Shown here in pieces: positions 1 to 5,081 of a DNA stretch of 7,206 nt. Made by a program: the position numbers and the translations under genes. The DNA is taken from contig JAIDOO010000148.1 of assembly GCA_029063275.1 (NCBI GenBank), positions 1-7,206 of the forward strand. Direction: 5' to 3'. The notes beneath the pieces were generated by a model. That model was not told the DNA's origin. It searched no databases and saw only the letters and a list, made by a program, of their open reading frames with translations. Source of the DNA: Clostridia bacterium (GTDB taxonomy: Bacteria; Bacillota; Clostridia; Christensenellales; Borkfalkiaceae). Numbering within the stretch: position 1 is the first letter of the stretch; each line of letters starts with the position of its first letter.

Positions 1-33
1 GCTGACCGATACTAATAGGTCGAGGGCTTGATC
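1..33 (+). rRNA. rrl: 23S ribosomal RNA, 3' end (partial)
   Basis: The first bases match the conserved 3' end of bacterial 23S rRNA, including the segment ACTAATAGGTCGAGGGCTTG, which is typical of Bacillota. Only the last 30 or so bases of the gene lie in the window. The 3' boundary is estimated from the usual end just after GGCTTGA and could be off by a few bases. A small hairpin with a GCAA tetraloop (arms 33-38 and 43-48) follows directly and may belong to the precursor processing region. Confidence 0.9.
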
Positions 34-285
34 TCAACGCAAGTTGAGCAAAGATGATTGAAACGAATCCTTAAATTTACGAAGATTAGCTACATTTTAA
101 CGAGCGTAATACAACCTTTTATGTATCAATTTCCCTCTTTTACTACTATGCAGTTGTCAGGCTTCGCGGAAAAGTGAAGTTGAAAAAGCCTAAAGTGCGA
201 AGATAATCGTGCAGGAAGCGTCGTGCGGTGAGGGGACACCCACGAAAATAATTGTATATTATCAGCGCAAGCTGTTATATAGCCA
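34..285 (+). other. 23S-5S internal transcribed spacer
   Basis: This stretch of about 250 nt separates 23S from 5S rRNA and should be transcribed as part of the rRNA precursor. I see no tRNA and no convincing protein gene. It holds local hairpins: arms 33-38/43-48 with a GCAA loop, and a nested structure with arms 159-164/186-191 enclosing 162-167/174-179 as an alternative pairing. The segment around 143-158 (ACTACTATGCAGTTGTCA) resembles a sequence often found in Bacillota rRNA spacers; that resemblance is from memory and was not searched. Confidence 0.7.
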
Positions 286-403
<118 letters not shown>

Positions 404-410
404 TTCAAAA

Positions 411-446
411 ATAAAAGACACAACAAAAGTTGTGTCTTTTATTTTT
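411..446 (+). terminator. Intrinsic terminator of the rRNA operon
   Basis: A perfect 14-bp inverted repeat (411-424 with 429-442), closed by an AAAA loop, is followed by a T run at 442-446. It sits just after 5S rRNA, as expected for the end of the rRNA operon. On the minus strand the stem is followed by TTTT, so it may work weakly in both directions. A second hairpin (448-455 with 460-467, 8 bp, loop ATTC) follows directly but lacks a clean T tract, so it may only be a back-up structure. Confidence 0.9.
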
Positions 447-529
447 GCACCGCCTATTCAGGCGGTGTTGAATACATTTCTGTTCTGCAATTCTGAGAAT
501 ACTCCCGTTTTTGGGTAAAAAGAGCGGGA

Positions 530-558
530 TTGACAAAAAGGCTTTTCATTGGTATAAT
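530..558 (+). promoter_or_regulatory. Sigma-A promoter of the serpin gene
   Basis: The -35 box TTGACA (530-535) and -10 box TATAAT (553-558) are both perfect consensus, separated by exactly 17 nt. Transcription should begin near 565, leaving a leader of about 19 nt that is almost only A-rich sequence plus the ribosome binding site. Nothing here suggests repression, so strong constitutive expression is the simplest reading. Confidence 0.92.
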
Positions 559-583
559 AAACACAAAAAAAAGGAGGCAAATT

Positions 584-1897
584 ATGAAAATTAGGTTTAA
601 AGCATTGGCTTCTTGCGCCTGCACCGTCCTTTGCGCGCTTTCTTTTACGGCTTGCGGCAAAGGCACGGAGGGCAAAAGTACGCTGCTTGGCAAGCCCGAA
701 ACGATTACGCCCGTAAGTTACGAACAGTTTAATAGCGAAAATTACTTGAATTTCAAAGCCGCTGCGGAAAATTTTGCCGCCACATTTGCCGAATACACTT
801 ATGCCGATTACGACAAGGCGGACAACTTCGCTGTTTCGCCCGTTTCTGTTTATATGGCTCTTTCGCTTGCTGCGGAGTGCGCCGCAGGCGAAACCCGCAA
901 CGAAATTCTGAACGCCCTCGGCGTTTCTTACAGTGAATTGAAAGAAAATATTTCACTGCTTTACCGCTCGCTTGCAATCGGACGGGGCGTCAATAGCGAG
1001 ATAGTCGGTAGACTAACGCTCACTAACTCTATCTGGGTGAACGAGGATACGCCCGTAAAGCAACCTTGTATCGACGCGCTTTCGGACTATTATTACTGCT
1101 ATTCCTACGCCGCCGATTTTGCAAACGACAATGCGGCGGCGAACCAAGCTGTGCGCGATTTCGTGAAAGAGAGAACGAGCGGACTTATAGACAAGGACTT
1201 TCAGCTTTCGCCTGAAACTCTGTTTGCACTGATTAATACACTGTATCTTAAAGCCGTGTGGAACACCGACGGCAAAGGATTGGATTTTACAGACAAAAGC
1301 TACGACTTTAAAAATTATGACGGCACGACAACCGCAACCAAGCTGTTGCAGGGTAATTATATAAGCGGCAGGGCGTATGAGGAAGAGGCTTTTTCCGCCT
1401 TTTACACAACGACTTACGATGGCTATAAGCTGAAATTCATTCTGCCGAACGACGGCTACTCCGTTGACGACGTTTTTACCGCCGAAAATTTGCAAAAGGT
1501 GAACTCGCTCGTCTATCAGAGCGTGGACGACGAAAACGCAATTATTTACGAAACGCGTTGTCTGTTCCCCGAATACGACTGCTCGTACGATGAGGAAGTT
1601 AAAGGAATTTTAAGTAAAAACTACGGCGTAGAGCGTCTGTTTGCGGGAGGTTGCGATTTTTCAAGTCTGACCGATGAGGACAGCTTTTGCAACAGTGTAA
1701 AGCACGTAACCAAATTGACCGTTGACGAAATGGGAATTGAGGGCGCGGCTGTTACGGTAATGGTCTATGATACTTCTATCGAGCCGTCCGAATTCGATTA
1801 CGTTTTTGAGGATTTTGTTATAGACGGAACTTTCGGGTTTATCATCACCGACAAAAACGATACCACACTGTTTTCCGGTGTGGTGAAATCCATCTGA
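584..1897 (+). CDS. Serpin-family lipoprotein (secreted protease inhibitor fold)
   Basis: This encodes a 437-residue serpin. Residues 1-24 form a lipoprotein signal peptide ending in a lipobox (SFTAC, lipid-bearing Cys24), so it should be anchored outside the membrane. Serpin landmarks in order are NFAVSPVSVYMALSLA (81-96) with GETRNEIL (102-109), the NTLYLKAVWN strand region (218-227), the reactive-loop hinge EMGIEGAAVT (382-391), and the C-terminal signature TFGFIITD...TTLFSGVV (416-434). Inhibitory serpins trap target proteases by inserting the cleaved loop. The small residues at P12-P10 and Thr at P8 fit that, but P14 is Ile rather than the usual Thr/Ser, P9 is Val, and the signature Pro before Phe is Thr416. 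Inhibition is therefore likely but not certain. Six cysteines besides Cys24 could form disulfides. The start at 584 is chosen because AAGGAGG (571-577) lies 6 nt upstream; an in-frame TTG at 530 is the -35 box itself. Confidence 0.9.
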   Translation: MKIRFKALASCACTVLCALSFTACGKGTEGKSTLLGKPETITPVSYEQFNSENYLNFKAAAENFAATFAEYTYADYDKADNFAVSPVSVYMALSLAAECAAGETRNEILNALGVSYSELKENISLLYRSLAIGRGVNSEIVGRLTLTNSIWVNEDTPVKQPCIDALSDYYYCYSYAADFANDNAAANQAVRDFVKERTSGLIDKDFQLSPETLFALINTLYLKAVWNTDGKGLDFTDKSYDFKNYDGTTTATKLLQGNYISGRAYEEEAFSAFYTTTYDGYKLKFILPNDGYSVDDVFTAENLQKVNSLVYQSVDDENAIIYETRCLFPEYDCSYDEEVKGILSKNYGVERLFAGGCDFSSLTDEDSFCNSVKHVTKLTVDEMGIEGAAVTVMVYDTSIEPSEFDYVFEDFVIDGTFGFIITDKNDTTLFSGVVKSI

Positions 1898-1947
1898 CTA
1901 CTGTCATAAATATTTATTACAATTTTGTCATATAAGGCGTAATTTCC

Positions 1948-1976
1948 TTGCTTAACGGTAATAAACGTGGTATAAT
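1948..1976 (+). promoter_or_regulatory. Sigma-A promoter of the 392-residue lipoprotein gene
   Basis: A perfect -10 box TATAAT (1971-1976) is preceded at exactly 17 nt by TTGCTT (1948-1953), which keeps the TTG of the -35 consensus. The expected start of transcription is near 1983, giving a leader of about 25 nt. This suggests the lipoprotein gene is transcribed independently of the serpin, although no clear terminator separates them. Confidence 0.75.
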
Positions 1977-2008
1977 TGTAATTACGTAAATATATTCAGG
2001 GATAAACG

Positions 2009-3187
2009 ATGAAAAAGATTGTTAAAGCGTTGGCGTTCATAGTGGCTCCCGTAATTGCGATATTCTCGTTTTTTACAGGATGTAAAGGCTGCAAGGGGAC
2101 GCGTGTTACTATTCCCGATAACGGCGAATTTATGCGCGATATAGACGTTGCGCCCGATTTCGAAGCTTATTATGAGGCTCAGACAAAACAGGTTATTGCC
2201 GAGTACAAAGCGGTGGCAAGTCGGCATCTTACCGAGGACGGCGAGATCGATACCGAAAATGCGGAAGTTGTCGCTGCGGCAAACTCTGCGGCGGCAAAGC
2301 TGTATGCCTACGCCTGCTATAACGAAAGTCAGTTGGACAAGTTTGTATATTTCAGCAATCAGACGGGAACGACCGACATCAGCGGAATAGGCGCGGCTAC
2401 TGCGGACAGGCAGGAATACTATTTAAGAGTTAACGAAACCGAGCAAACCTGCGGTTACCGTTTTCACAGAACGATAAAAAAAGTCAAAGAGTCGACTGGT
2501 ACAATGGGTACTTGGAAAGGCTTGTTTGAGTCGGCAAGAATAAGAATGACCGACAAGACCGATCTTTTGTACCGTTTCGAGGGCGAAGGCAGTAGTATCA
2601 GATACGGCGGCTACAATGACGATTTGTCCTGCAACGTGCTTGCCGCCGATTGGCGCACGGGCGACGACTGGGGCGTTTCAGACGTAATAATGAAAAAAGG
2701 CGCTAAGCTGAATACGCTTGAAGAGATAGAGGCTGACATACAGGCGCAGGCAGGGAACGGCAACGGTTATATTCACGGCAATATAAACATTCTTGCGGAT
2801 AATATAGTAAAGAACGCAACCGTTTTTGTTGACGACGACGAAAGTATTTTTGTTGTTATGTCCATCGATACCGAAGTAGCAAACGCCGACCAGGCTTCGA
2901 TGACTATGCTTAAAAACGCCAACGGCACCAGCGGAAACTGCAACTGGAAGAGCGCCCCCGAAGATCCCGAAGATACGGGATTGTTAATCGTTTTCTTCCT
3001 TTGGCCTAACGGACTTTTCAAGACGTACACCATAGCCGAGAGGTGGGAAGGTAAAATGGATTTGAAGATTGCAAAACCCACGGGTACAGCCGACTCGCAA
3101 ACAAACGTGGTTTACAGCTACTCGGATCACGATTGCGATATGACTGCATATCTCGAAATGCTTGAACACGCAAAAAACAACCGTTAA
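2009..3187 (+). CDS. Hypothetical lipoprotein, 392 residues
   Basis: I do not recognise the family. Residues 1-25 are a clear lipoprotein signal peptide: KK near the N-terminus, a hydrophobic core at 8-22, and lipobox FTGC with Cys25, followed by KGCKG. The mature part should sit on the outer face of the membrane. Residues about 46-110 are Ala- and Glu-rich and probably helical. From about 130 onward the sequence looks mixed alpha/beta with alternating hydrophobic strands (for example 269-287 and 324-331) and many Asp, Gly and aromatic residues, as in a soluble extracellular domain. No catalytic motif is evident. ATG at 2009 is supported by AGGGA (1998-2002) at 6 nt and by the signal peptide starting there. 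The 68-residue gene follows after 24 nt and probably shares its transcript. Confidence 0.85.
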   Translation: MKKIVKALAFIVAPVIAIFSFFTGCKGCKGTRVTIPDNGEFMRDIDVAPDFEAYYEAQTKQVIAEYKAVASRHLTEDGEIDTENAEVVAAANSAAAKLYAYACYNESQLDKFVYFSNQTGTTDISGIGAATADRQEYYLRVNETEQTCGYRFHRTIKKVKESTGTMGTWKGLFESARIRMTDKTDLLYRFEGEGSSIRYGGYNDDLSCNVLAADWRTGDDWGVSDVIMKKGAKLNTLEEIEADIQAQAGNGNGYIHGNINILADNIVKNATVFVDDDESIFVVMSIDTEVANADQASMTMLKNANGTSGNCNWKSAPEDPEDTGLLIVFFLWPNGLFKTYTIAERWEGKMDLKIAKPTGTADSQTNVVYSYSDHDCDMTAYLEMLEHAKNNR

Positions 3188-3211
3188 AGCGGCTGAAAAA
3201 GAGAGATTTAT

Positions 3212-3418
3212 ATGAAAGCAACTAGCTGGGATTTAATGAAATTGGCGCAGGCGTTTGACGGCGAGTTTTGTCTGTCGGACTTTACGCCCGAAGAGCTGGA
3301 CGGACTTTTAAATCTTTTGGACGACGGGATGACGGTGGACGAGGTCCGCGAAAAATATTTTGAGTTTTACGACGACGTCAAGGACAGGACCCTTAACAAG
3401 CACCGTTGGAGTGATTAA
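3212..3418 (+). CDS. Hypothetical small acidic protein, 68 residues
   Basis: This is a short, acidic, probably all-helical cytoplasmic protein with no signal peptide or membrane segment. Visible segments are SWDLMKLAQAF (5-15), DFTPEELDGLLNLLDDG (23-39) and TVDEVREKYFEFYDDV (41-56), which look like three amphipathic helices. It has one Cys (20) and two Trp. The ribosome binding site is modest (GAGAGA, 3201-3206, 5 nt before ATG). It lies 24 nt after the lipoprotein stop with no terminator between them, and a strong terminator begins 2 nt after its own stop, so the two genes most likely form one transcript. I cannot assign a function. The clear end-of-operon context and low-shadow composition argue that it is real. 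Confidence 0.7.
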   Translation: MKATSWDLMKLAQAFDGEFCLSDFTPEELDGLLNLLDDGMTVDEVREKYFEFYDDVKDRTLNKHRWSD

Positions 3419-3420
3419 AG

Positions 3421-3456
3421 TATCCACGCGGCATAGCCGCGTGGATAGATTTTTTA
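3421..3456 (+). terminator. Intrinsic terminator after the 68-residue gene (repeat copy 1)
   Basis: A perfect 12-bp stem (TATCCACGCGGC at 3421-3432, pairing with 3436-3447) with a 3-nt ATA loop is followed by a six-T run at 3450-3455. It ends the transcript of the lipoprotein and small acidic protein. The central 25 bases (3422-3446) recur exactly at 4014-4038. Confidence 0.9.
3422..3446 (+). repeat. 25-bp palindromic repeat, copy 1
   Basis: This 25-base near-perfect palindrome (11-bp arms, ATA centre) is identical in sequence and in loop orientation to 4014-4038. Here it forms the stem of a plus-strand terminator. Two identical copies about 590 bp apart suggest a dispersed palindromic element used as a terminator hairpin, or a local duplication. 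Confidence 0.85.
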
Positions 3457-3463
3457 TAATTAC

Positions 3464-3492
3464 TTGACATAAGAAAACAAACTTGATACAAT
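3464..3492 (+). promoter_or_regulatory. Sigma-A promoter of the FMN riboswitch unit
   Basis: A perfect -35 box TTGACA (3464-3469) and -10 box TACAAT (3487-3492) are separated by exactly 17 nt. Transcription should start near 3499, only a few bases before the first strand of the riboswitch aptamer. The promoter begins 8 nt after the preceding terminator's T run, so the unit is transcribed independently. Confidence 0.9.
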
Positions 3493-3504
3493 ATTTATAC
3501 AATT

Positions 3505-3635
3505 AAATTTCTTTGGGGCAAGGTGAAATTCCTTACCGGCAGTAATCTCTTTACAGGAGTAGTCTGAGAAGAACGCAAGTTCCCGAATAGGTGCGATTCC
3601 TATACCGACGGTAAAGTCCGGATGAATGAAGAATA
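3505..3635 (+). ncRNA. FMN riboswitch (RFN element) aptamer
   Basis: The conserved RFN blocks are present in order: CTTTGGGGCAAGGTGAAATT (3511-3530), CCTTACCGGCAGTAAT (3531-3546), a variable helix, AGTCTGAGAA (3561-3570), GTGCGATTCCTATACCGACG (3591-3610) and GTAAAGTCCGGATGAATGAA (3611-3630). The closing helix P1 forms between TTCTTT (3509-3514) and GAAGAA (3628-3633). The RNA binds flavin mononucleotide and in Bacillota usually turns off riboflavin synthesis or uptake genes by terminating transcription. All core blocks look intact. What is unusual is the target: only very small ORFs lie downstream before the next terminator. A transcriptional off-switch is inferred from the terminator that follows. 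Confidence 0.95.
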
Positions 3636-3648
3636 CTATGAAAATTTT

Positions 3649-3672
3649 ACGCCCTTATTGGGGCGTTTTTTT
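3649..3672 (+). terminator. Riboswitch-controlled intrinsic terminator
   Basis: ACGCCC (3649-3654) pairs with GGGCGT (3661-3666) and a T run follows to 3672. It lies 14 nt after the FMN aptamer and ahead of a strong ribosome binding site, the normal place for the expression platform. A candidate antiterminator is pairing of 3611-3616 (GTAAAG, within the aptamer) with 3645-3650 (TTTTAC), five Watson-Crick pairs plus one G-U, which would take bases from the terminator stem. That pairing is inference. Confidence 0.85.
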
Positions 3673-3712
3673 CTTAAGGAAATTTAATTAAAAATTTTTT
3701 AAAGGAGTTTCT

Positions 3713-3778
3713 ATGAAACAATTAAATTTCCCAAAATTACAGCATCTGTTATATGTTGTGGTTAGATACAGGTATTAA
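3713..3778 (+). CDS. Small ORF of 21 codons, possible leader peptide
   Basis: This ORF begins at an ATG placed 5 nt after a good ribosome binding site (AAAGGAG, 3701-3707) and encodes MKQLNFPKLQHLLYVVVRYR followed by Tyr and a stop. It is the first translatable frame after the FMN-controlled terminator. The peptide is basic and aromatic-rich with a short hydrophobic stretch; no family is recognised. It is in the same frame as the 52-residue ORF but is separated from it by three in-frame stops (3776, 3779, 3785), so it is not a simple broken N-terminus. It may be a real micropeptide, a leader whose translation couples to the next ORF 12 nt later, or a remnant. The ribosome binding site is the main support. 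Confidence 0.45.
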   Translation: MKQLNFPKLQHLLYVVVRYRY

Positions 3779-3790
3779 TGAAGGTGAAAC

Positions 3791-3949
3791 ATGAAAGGAA
3801 TTATTTTTAGGGTTTTAGCAGTTCTTGTCGCTTGCGGCGGTCTGGTGGTTTCAATAATTGAAAAAAATCCGTTAATGTGTTTTTGCTTTTTAGCAGGTGG
3901 TCTAATTTCTTACGAACTAGCCGTTATAATATCAAACAAAGATAAATAA
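3791..3949 (+). CDS. Small membrane protein, 52 residues, two predicted TM segments, FMN-riboswitch controlled
   Basis: The protein has two hydrophobic segments: about residues 4-23 (IIFRVLAVLVACGGLVVSII) and about 28-47 (LMCFCFLAGGLISYELAVII). A short EKNP turn joins them and the tail is polar (SNKDK). The likely topology is a hairpin with both ends in the cytoplasm. Cysteines are at 15, 30 and 32, the last two as CFC. AAGGTG (3781-3786), 4 nt before the ATG, is a usable ribosome binding site. The ORF lies after the FMN riboswitch and terminator, and its own terminator follows 21 nt after the stop, so it is the only substantial product of that transcript. It is far shorter than riboflavin transporters such as RibU (about 190 residues) and shows no recognisable piece of one. 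A flavin-related membrane role is inferred from context only; a degenerate remnant is the alternative. Confidence 0.65.
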   Translation: MKGIIFRVLAVLVACGGLVVSIIEKNPLMCFCFLAGGLISYELAVIISNKDK

Positions 3950-3970
3950 GCTTTTTATTATCATAGTATT

Positions 3971-4000
3971 GGTCGGAGAAATCCGACCTCTTTCATTTTT
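3971..4000 (+). terminator. Intrinsic terminator after the 52-residue membrane protein
   Basis: GGTCGGA (3971-3977) pairs with TCCGACC (3982-3988) around a GAAA tetraloop, followed by a T-rich but interrupted tract (TCTTTCATTTTT, 3989-4000). It closes the riboswitch transcript. Confidence 0.8.
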
Positions 4001-4007
4001 ATTAAAT

Positions 4008-4039
4008 AAAAAAATCCACGCGGCATAGCCGCGTGGATT
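4008..4039 (-). terminator. Intrinsic terminator of the DeoR-family gene (repeat copy 2)
   Basis: Read on the minus strand, a perfect 12-bp stem (4039-4028 with 4024-4013) with a TAT loop is followed by a T run (complement of the A run at 4008-4014). It begins 13 nt after the stop codon of the regulator gene. The stem is the second copy of the palindrome at 3422-3446. Confidence 0.88.
4014..4038 (+). repeat. 25-bp palindromic repeat, copy 2
   Basis: This is identical over 25 bases to 3422-3446 and in the same orientation, as judged from the ATA centre on the plus strand. The flanking bases differ: copy 1 has its T run on the plus strand, copy 2 on the minus strand. The same palindrome therefore serves terminators on opposite strands. 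Confidence 0.85.
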
Positions 4040-4052
4040 AATGTTTTATAAA

Positions 4053-4811
4053 TTACATTACGACGATGTTTTCGGCTTCGAACAAGGCTTTGTATTCCTT
4101 TGGGAAATTGTCGTCGGTAATAAGCACGTCGATATCCTCGAGCTTGGCAAATGTATAGGGGTTGATTTTTCCTATTTTAGAGCTGTCAAGCATCATATAA
4201 ACGTGCCTTGCCTTTTTGAATACGCTCTTTAAAAGGTCGCTTTCAATCTGACTGTTACACGAAAAACCGTTTTCGGGAGTAAACGCCGTTGCCGAAACTA
4301 TTGCGATTTCAAAATTAGTCAAATCGAAATATTCCTTTGCCGCAGGCGAAGAGGTGGAAAGGTTTTCCCTCATAAGCTGGCCGCCGACGACGGTGATATT
4401 TACGTTCTTTTTCTGCGCAAGCTCCATTGCAACGGCAATGCCGTTTGTGAAGATGTTGCACTTCAAGTCGGGCATTTCTTTTGAAAGGTACATAGCAGTA
4501 GTGCCGCCGTCGATAAAAATGCTTGAATTTTCGTCGATGAGCCCTGCCGCCTTTTGCGCGATTACTATCTTCGCGTCGGTATTAATAGTGGTCTTTTTCG
4601 TGTATTCCTCACCGGAAACCTTCTGCACTTCCTTGACGGACATAGCGCCGCCGCGGATACGGATAATTCGGCCGTCCTCTTCAAGCTGAAAAAGGTCGCG
4701 CCTCAACGTCATTTGGGAGACGTTGGGGAAAACTTCTTCAAGCTGTTCCAGCGTCATTTTACCGCGTCGGTCAAGAATTTCTGCGATTTCCTCAATGCGT
4801 TCACGTTTCAT
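4053..4811 (-). CDS. DeoR/GlpR-family transcriptional regulator
   Basis: This 252-residue protein matches the DeoR family in length and layout. The N-terminal winged helix-turn-helix spans about 1-57, including MTLEQLEEVFPNVSQMTLRRDLFQLEEDG (19-47) and IIRIRGGA (49-56). The sugar-phosphate-sensing domain follows, with FIDGGTTAMYL (99-109), FTNG (121-124), VVGGQL (141-146), NGFSCNSQIESDLLKSVF (181-198) and the MLDSSKIGK segment (207-215). Such proteins usually repress sugar or sugar-phosphate genes and release DNA when a phosphorylated sugar binds; the specific effector cannot be read here. No sugar gene is adjacent in the window. The ATG at 4811 is supported by AAAGGAG (4818-4824, minus strand) 6 nt upstream. 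It has its own consensus promoter and terminator, so it is monocistronic and divergent from cysE. Confidence 0.93.
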   Translation of the reverse strand: MKRERIEEIAEILDRRGKMTLEQLEEVFPNVSQMTLRRDLFQLEEDGRIIRIRGGAMSVKEVQKVSGEEYTKKTTINTDAKIVIAQKAAGLIDENSSIFIDGGTTAMYLSKEMPDLKCNIFTNGIAVAMELAQKKNVNITVVGGQLMRENLSTSSPAAKEYFDLTNFEIAIVSATAFTPENGFSCNSQIESDLLKSVFKKARHVYMMLDSSKIGKINPYTFAKLEDIDVLITDDNFPKEYKALFEAENIVVM

Positions 4812-4824
4812 TTAAGTCTCCTTT

Positions 4825-4839
4825 GTGAATTTTTATCAC
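4825..4839. promoter_or_regulatory. Possible operator: GTGA-N7-TCAC inverted repeat
   Basis: A short inverted repeat, GTGAATTTTTATCAC, lies between the predicted transcription start and the ribosome binding site of the regulator gene. Similar GTGAA/TTCAC elements occur at 4926-4944 and 4951-4963 on the far side of the promoter. DeoR-family proteins often repress their own genes through repeated sites, so autoregulation is plausible, but arms this short in AT-rich DNA may arise by chance. Confidence 0.3.
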
Positions 4840-4857
4840 TTTTTAGATGCTGAACAA

Positions 4858-4886
4858 ATTGTAACATAATAACGGCTTTTTGTCAA
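4858..4886 (-). promoter_or_regulatory. Sigma-A promoter of the DeoR-family gene
   Basis: On the minus strand a perfect TTGACA (complement of 4881-4886) and TACAAT (complement of 4858-4863) are separated by exactly 17 nt. Transcription should start near 4851, giving a leader of about 40 nt. The inverted repeat GTGA-N7-TCAC (4825-4839) lies within that leader. Confidence 0.9.
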
Positions 4887-5000
4887 GGAATTTAAGAAAT
4901 TTTTTAACAAAACAATCTTGTATTTGTGAAAAATTTTCATTCACTTTGAGCACAAATTTTCACCCCGACAAAAAGGGAAAGGCAAGCGAGGGTAAATTGC
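4887..5000. other. Intergenic region between divergent promoters, with GTGAA/TTCAC repeats
   Basis: This AT-rich stretch separates the minus-strand regulator promoter from the plus-strand cysE promoter and contains no gene. GTGAAAA (4926-4932) and TTTTCAC (4957-4963) form a 7-bp inverted repeat with a 24-nt gap, and TTCAC also occurs at 4940-4944. These are candidate regulator sites. Near the cysE promoter, GCAAGC (4982-4987) and GCTTGC (4999-5004) form a 6-bp inverted repeat with an 11-nt gap that overlaps the -35 box, a possible operator for cysE. Confidence 0.35.
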
Positions 5001-5029
5001 TTGCAATTACAAGAGGTTTAATATATAAT
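5001..5029 (+). promoter_or_regulatory. Sigma-A promoter of the cysE-cysS-alaS operon
   Basis: TTGCAA (5001-5006, four of six consensus bases) and a perfect TATAAT (5024-5029) are separated by exactly 17 nt. Transcription should begin near 5036, leaving a leader of about 85 nt before cysE. The -35 box overlaps the right arm of a GCAAGC/GCTTGC inverted repeat. Confidence 0.72.
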
Positions 5030-5081
5030 TAAGAAAATTCGGCGGGAAAGCATTTTAATAATCGACTGTTAACAGTAGTTC

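Noticed and set aside
34..285. A tRNA gene in the 23S-5S spacer
   Set aside because: No GGTTCGA-type T-loop sequence or cloverleaf arms are visible; only local hairpins occur.
1013..1495. Open frame of 160 codons on the minus strand within the serpin gene
   Set aside because: It is fully contained within and antisense to a gene with strong serpin motifs, and nothing supports its expression.
1862..1884. Inverted repeat ACCACAC/GTGTGGT as a terminator for the serpin gene
   Set aside because: It lies inside the last codons of the gene and has no T run after it, so the evidence for termination is weak.
3778..3810. Ten-codon ORF starting at the ATG that overlaps the stop of the 21-codon ORF
   Set aside because: It overlaps the start of the 52-residue ORF in another frame, lacks its own well-placed ribosome binding site, and has no distinguishing features.
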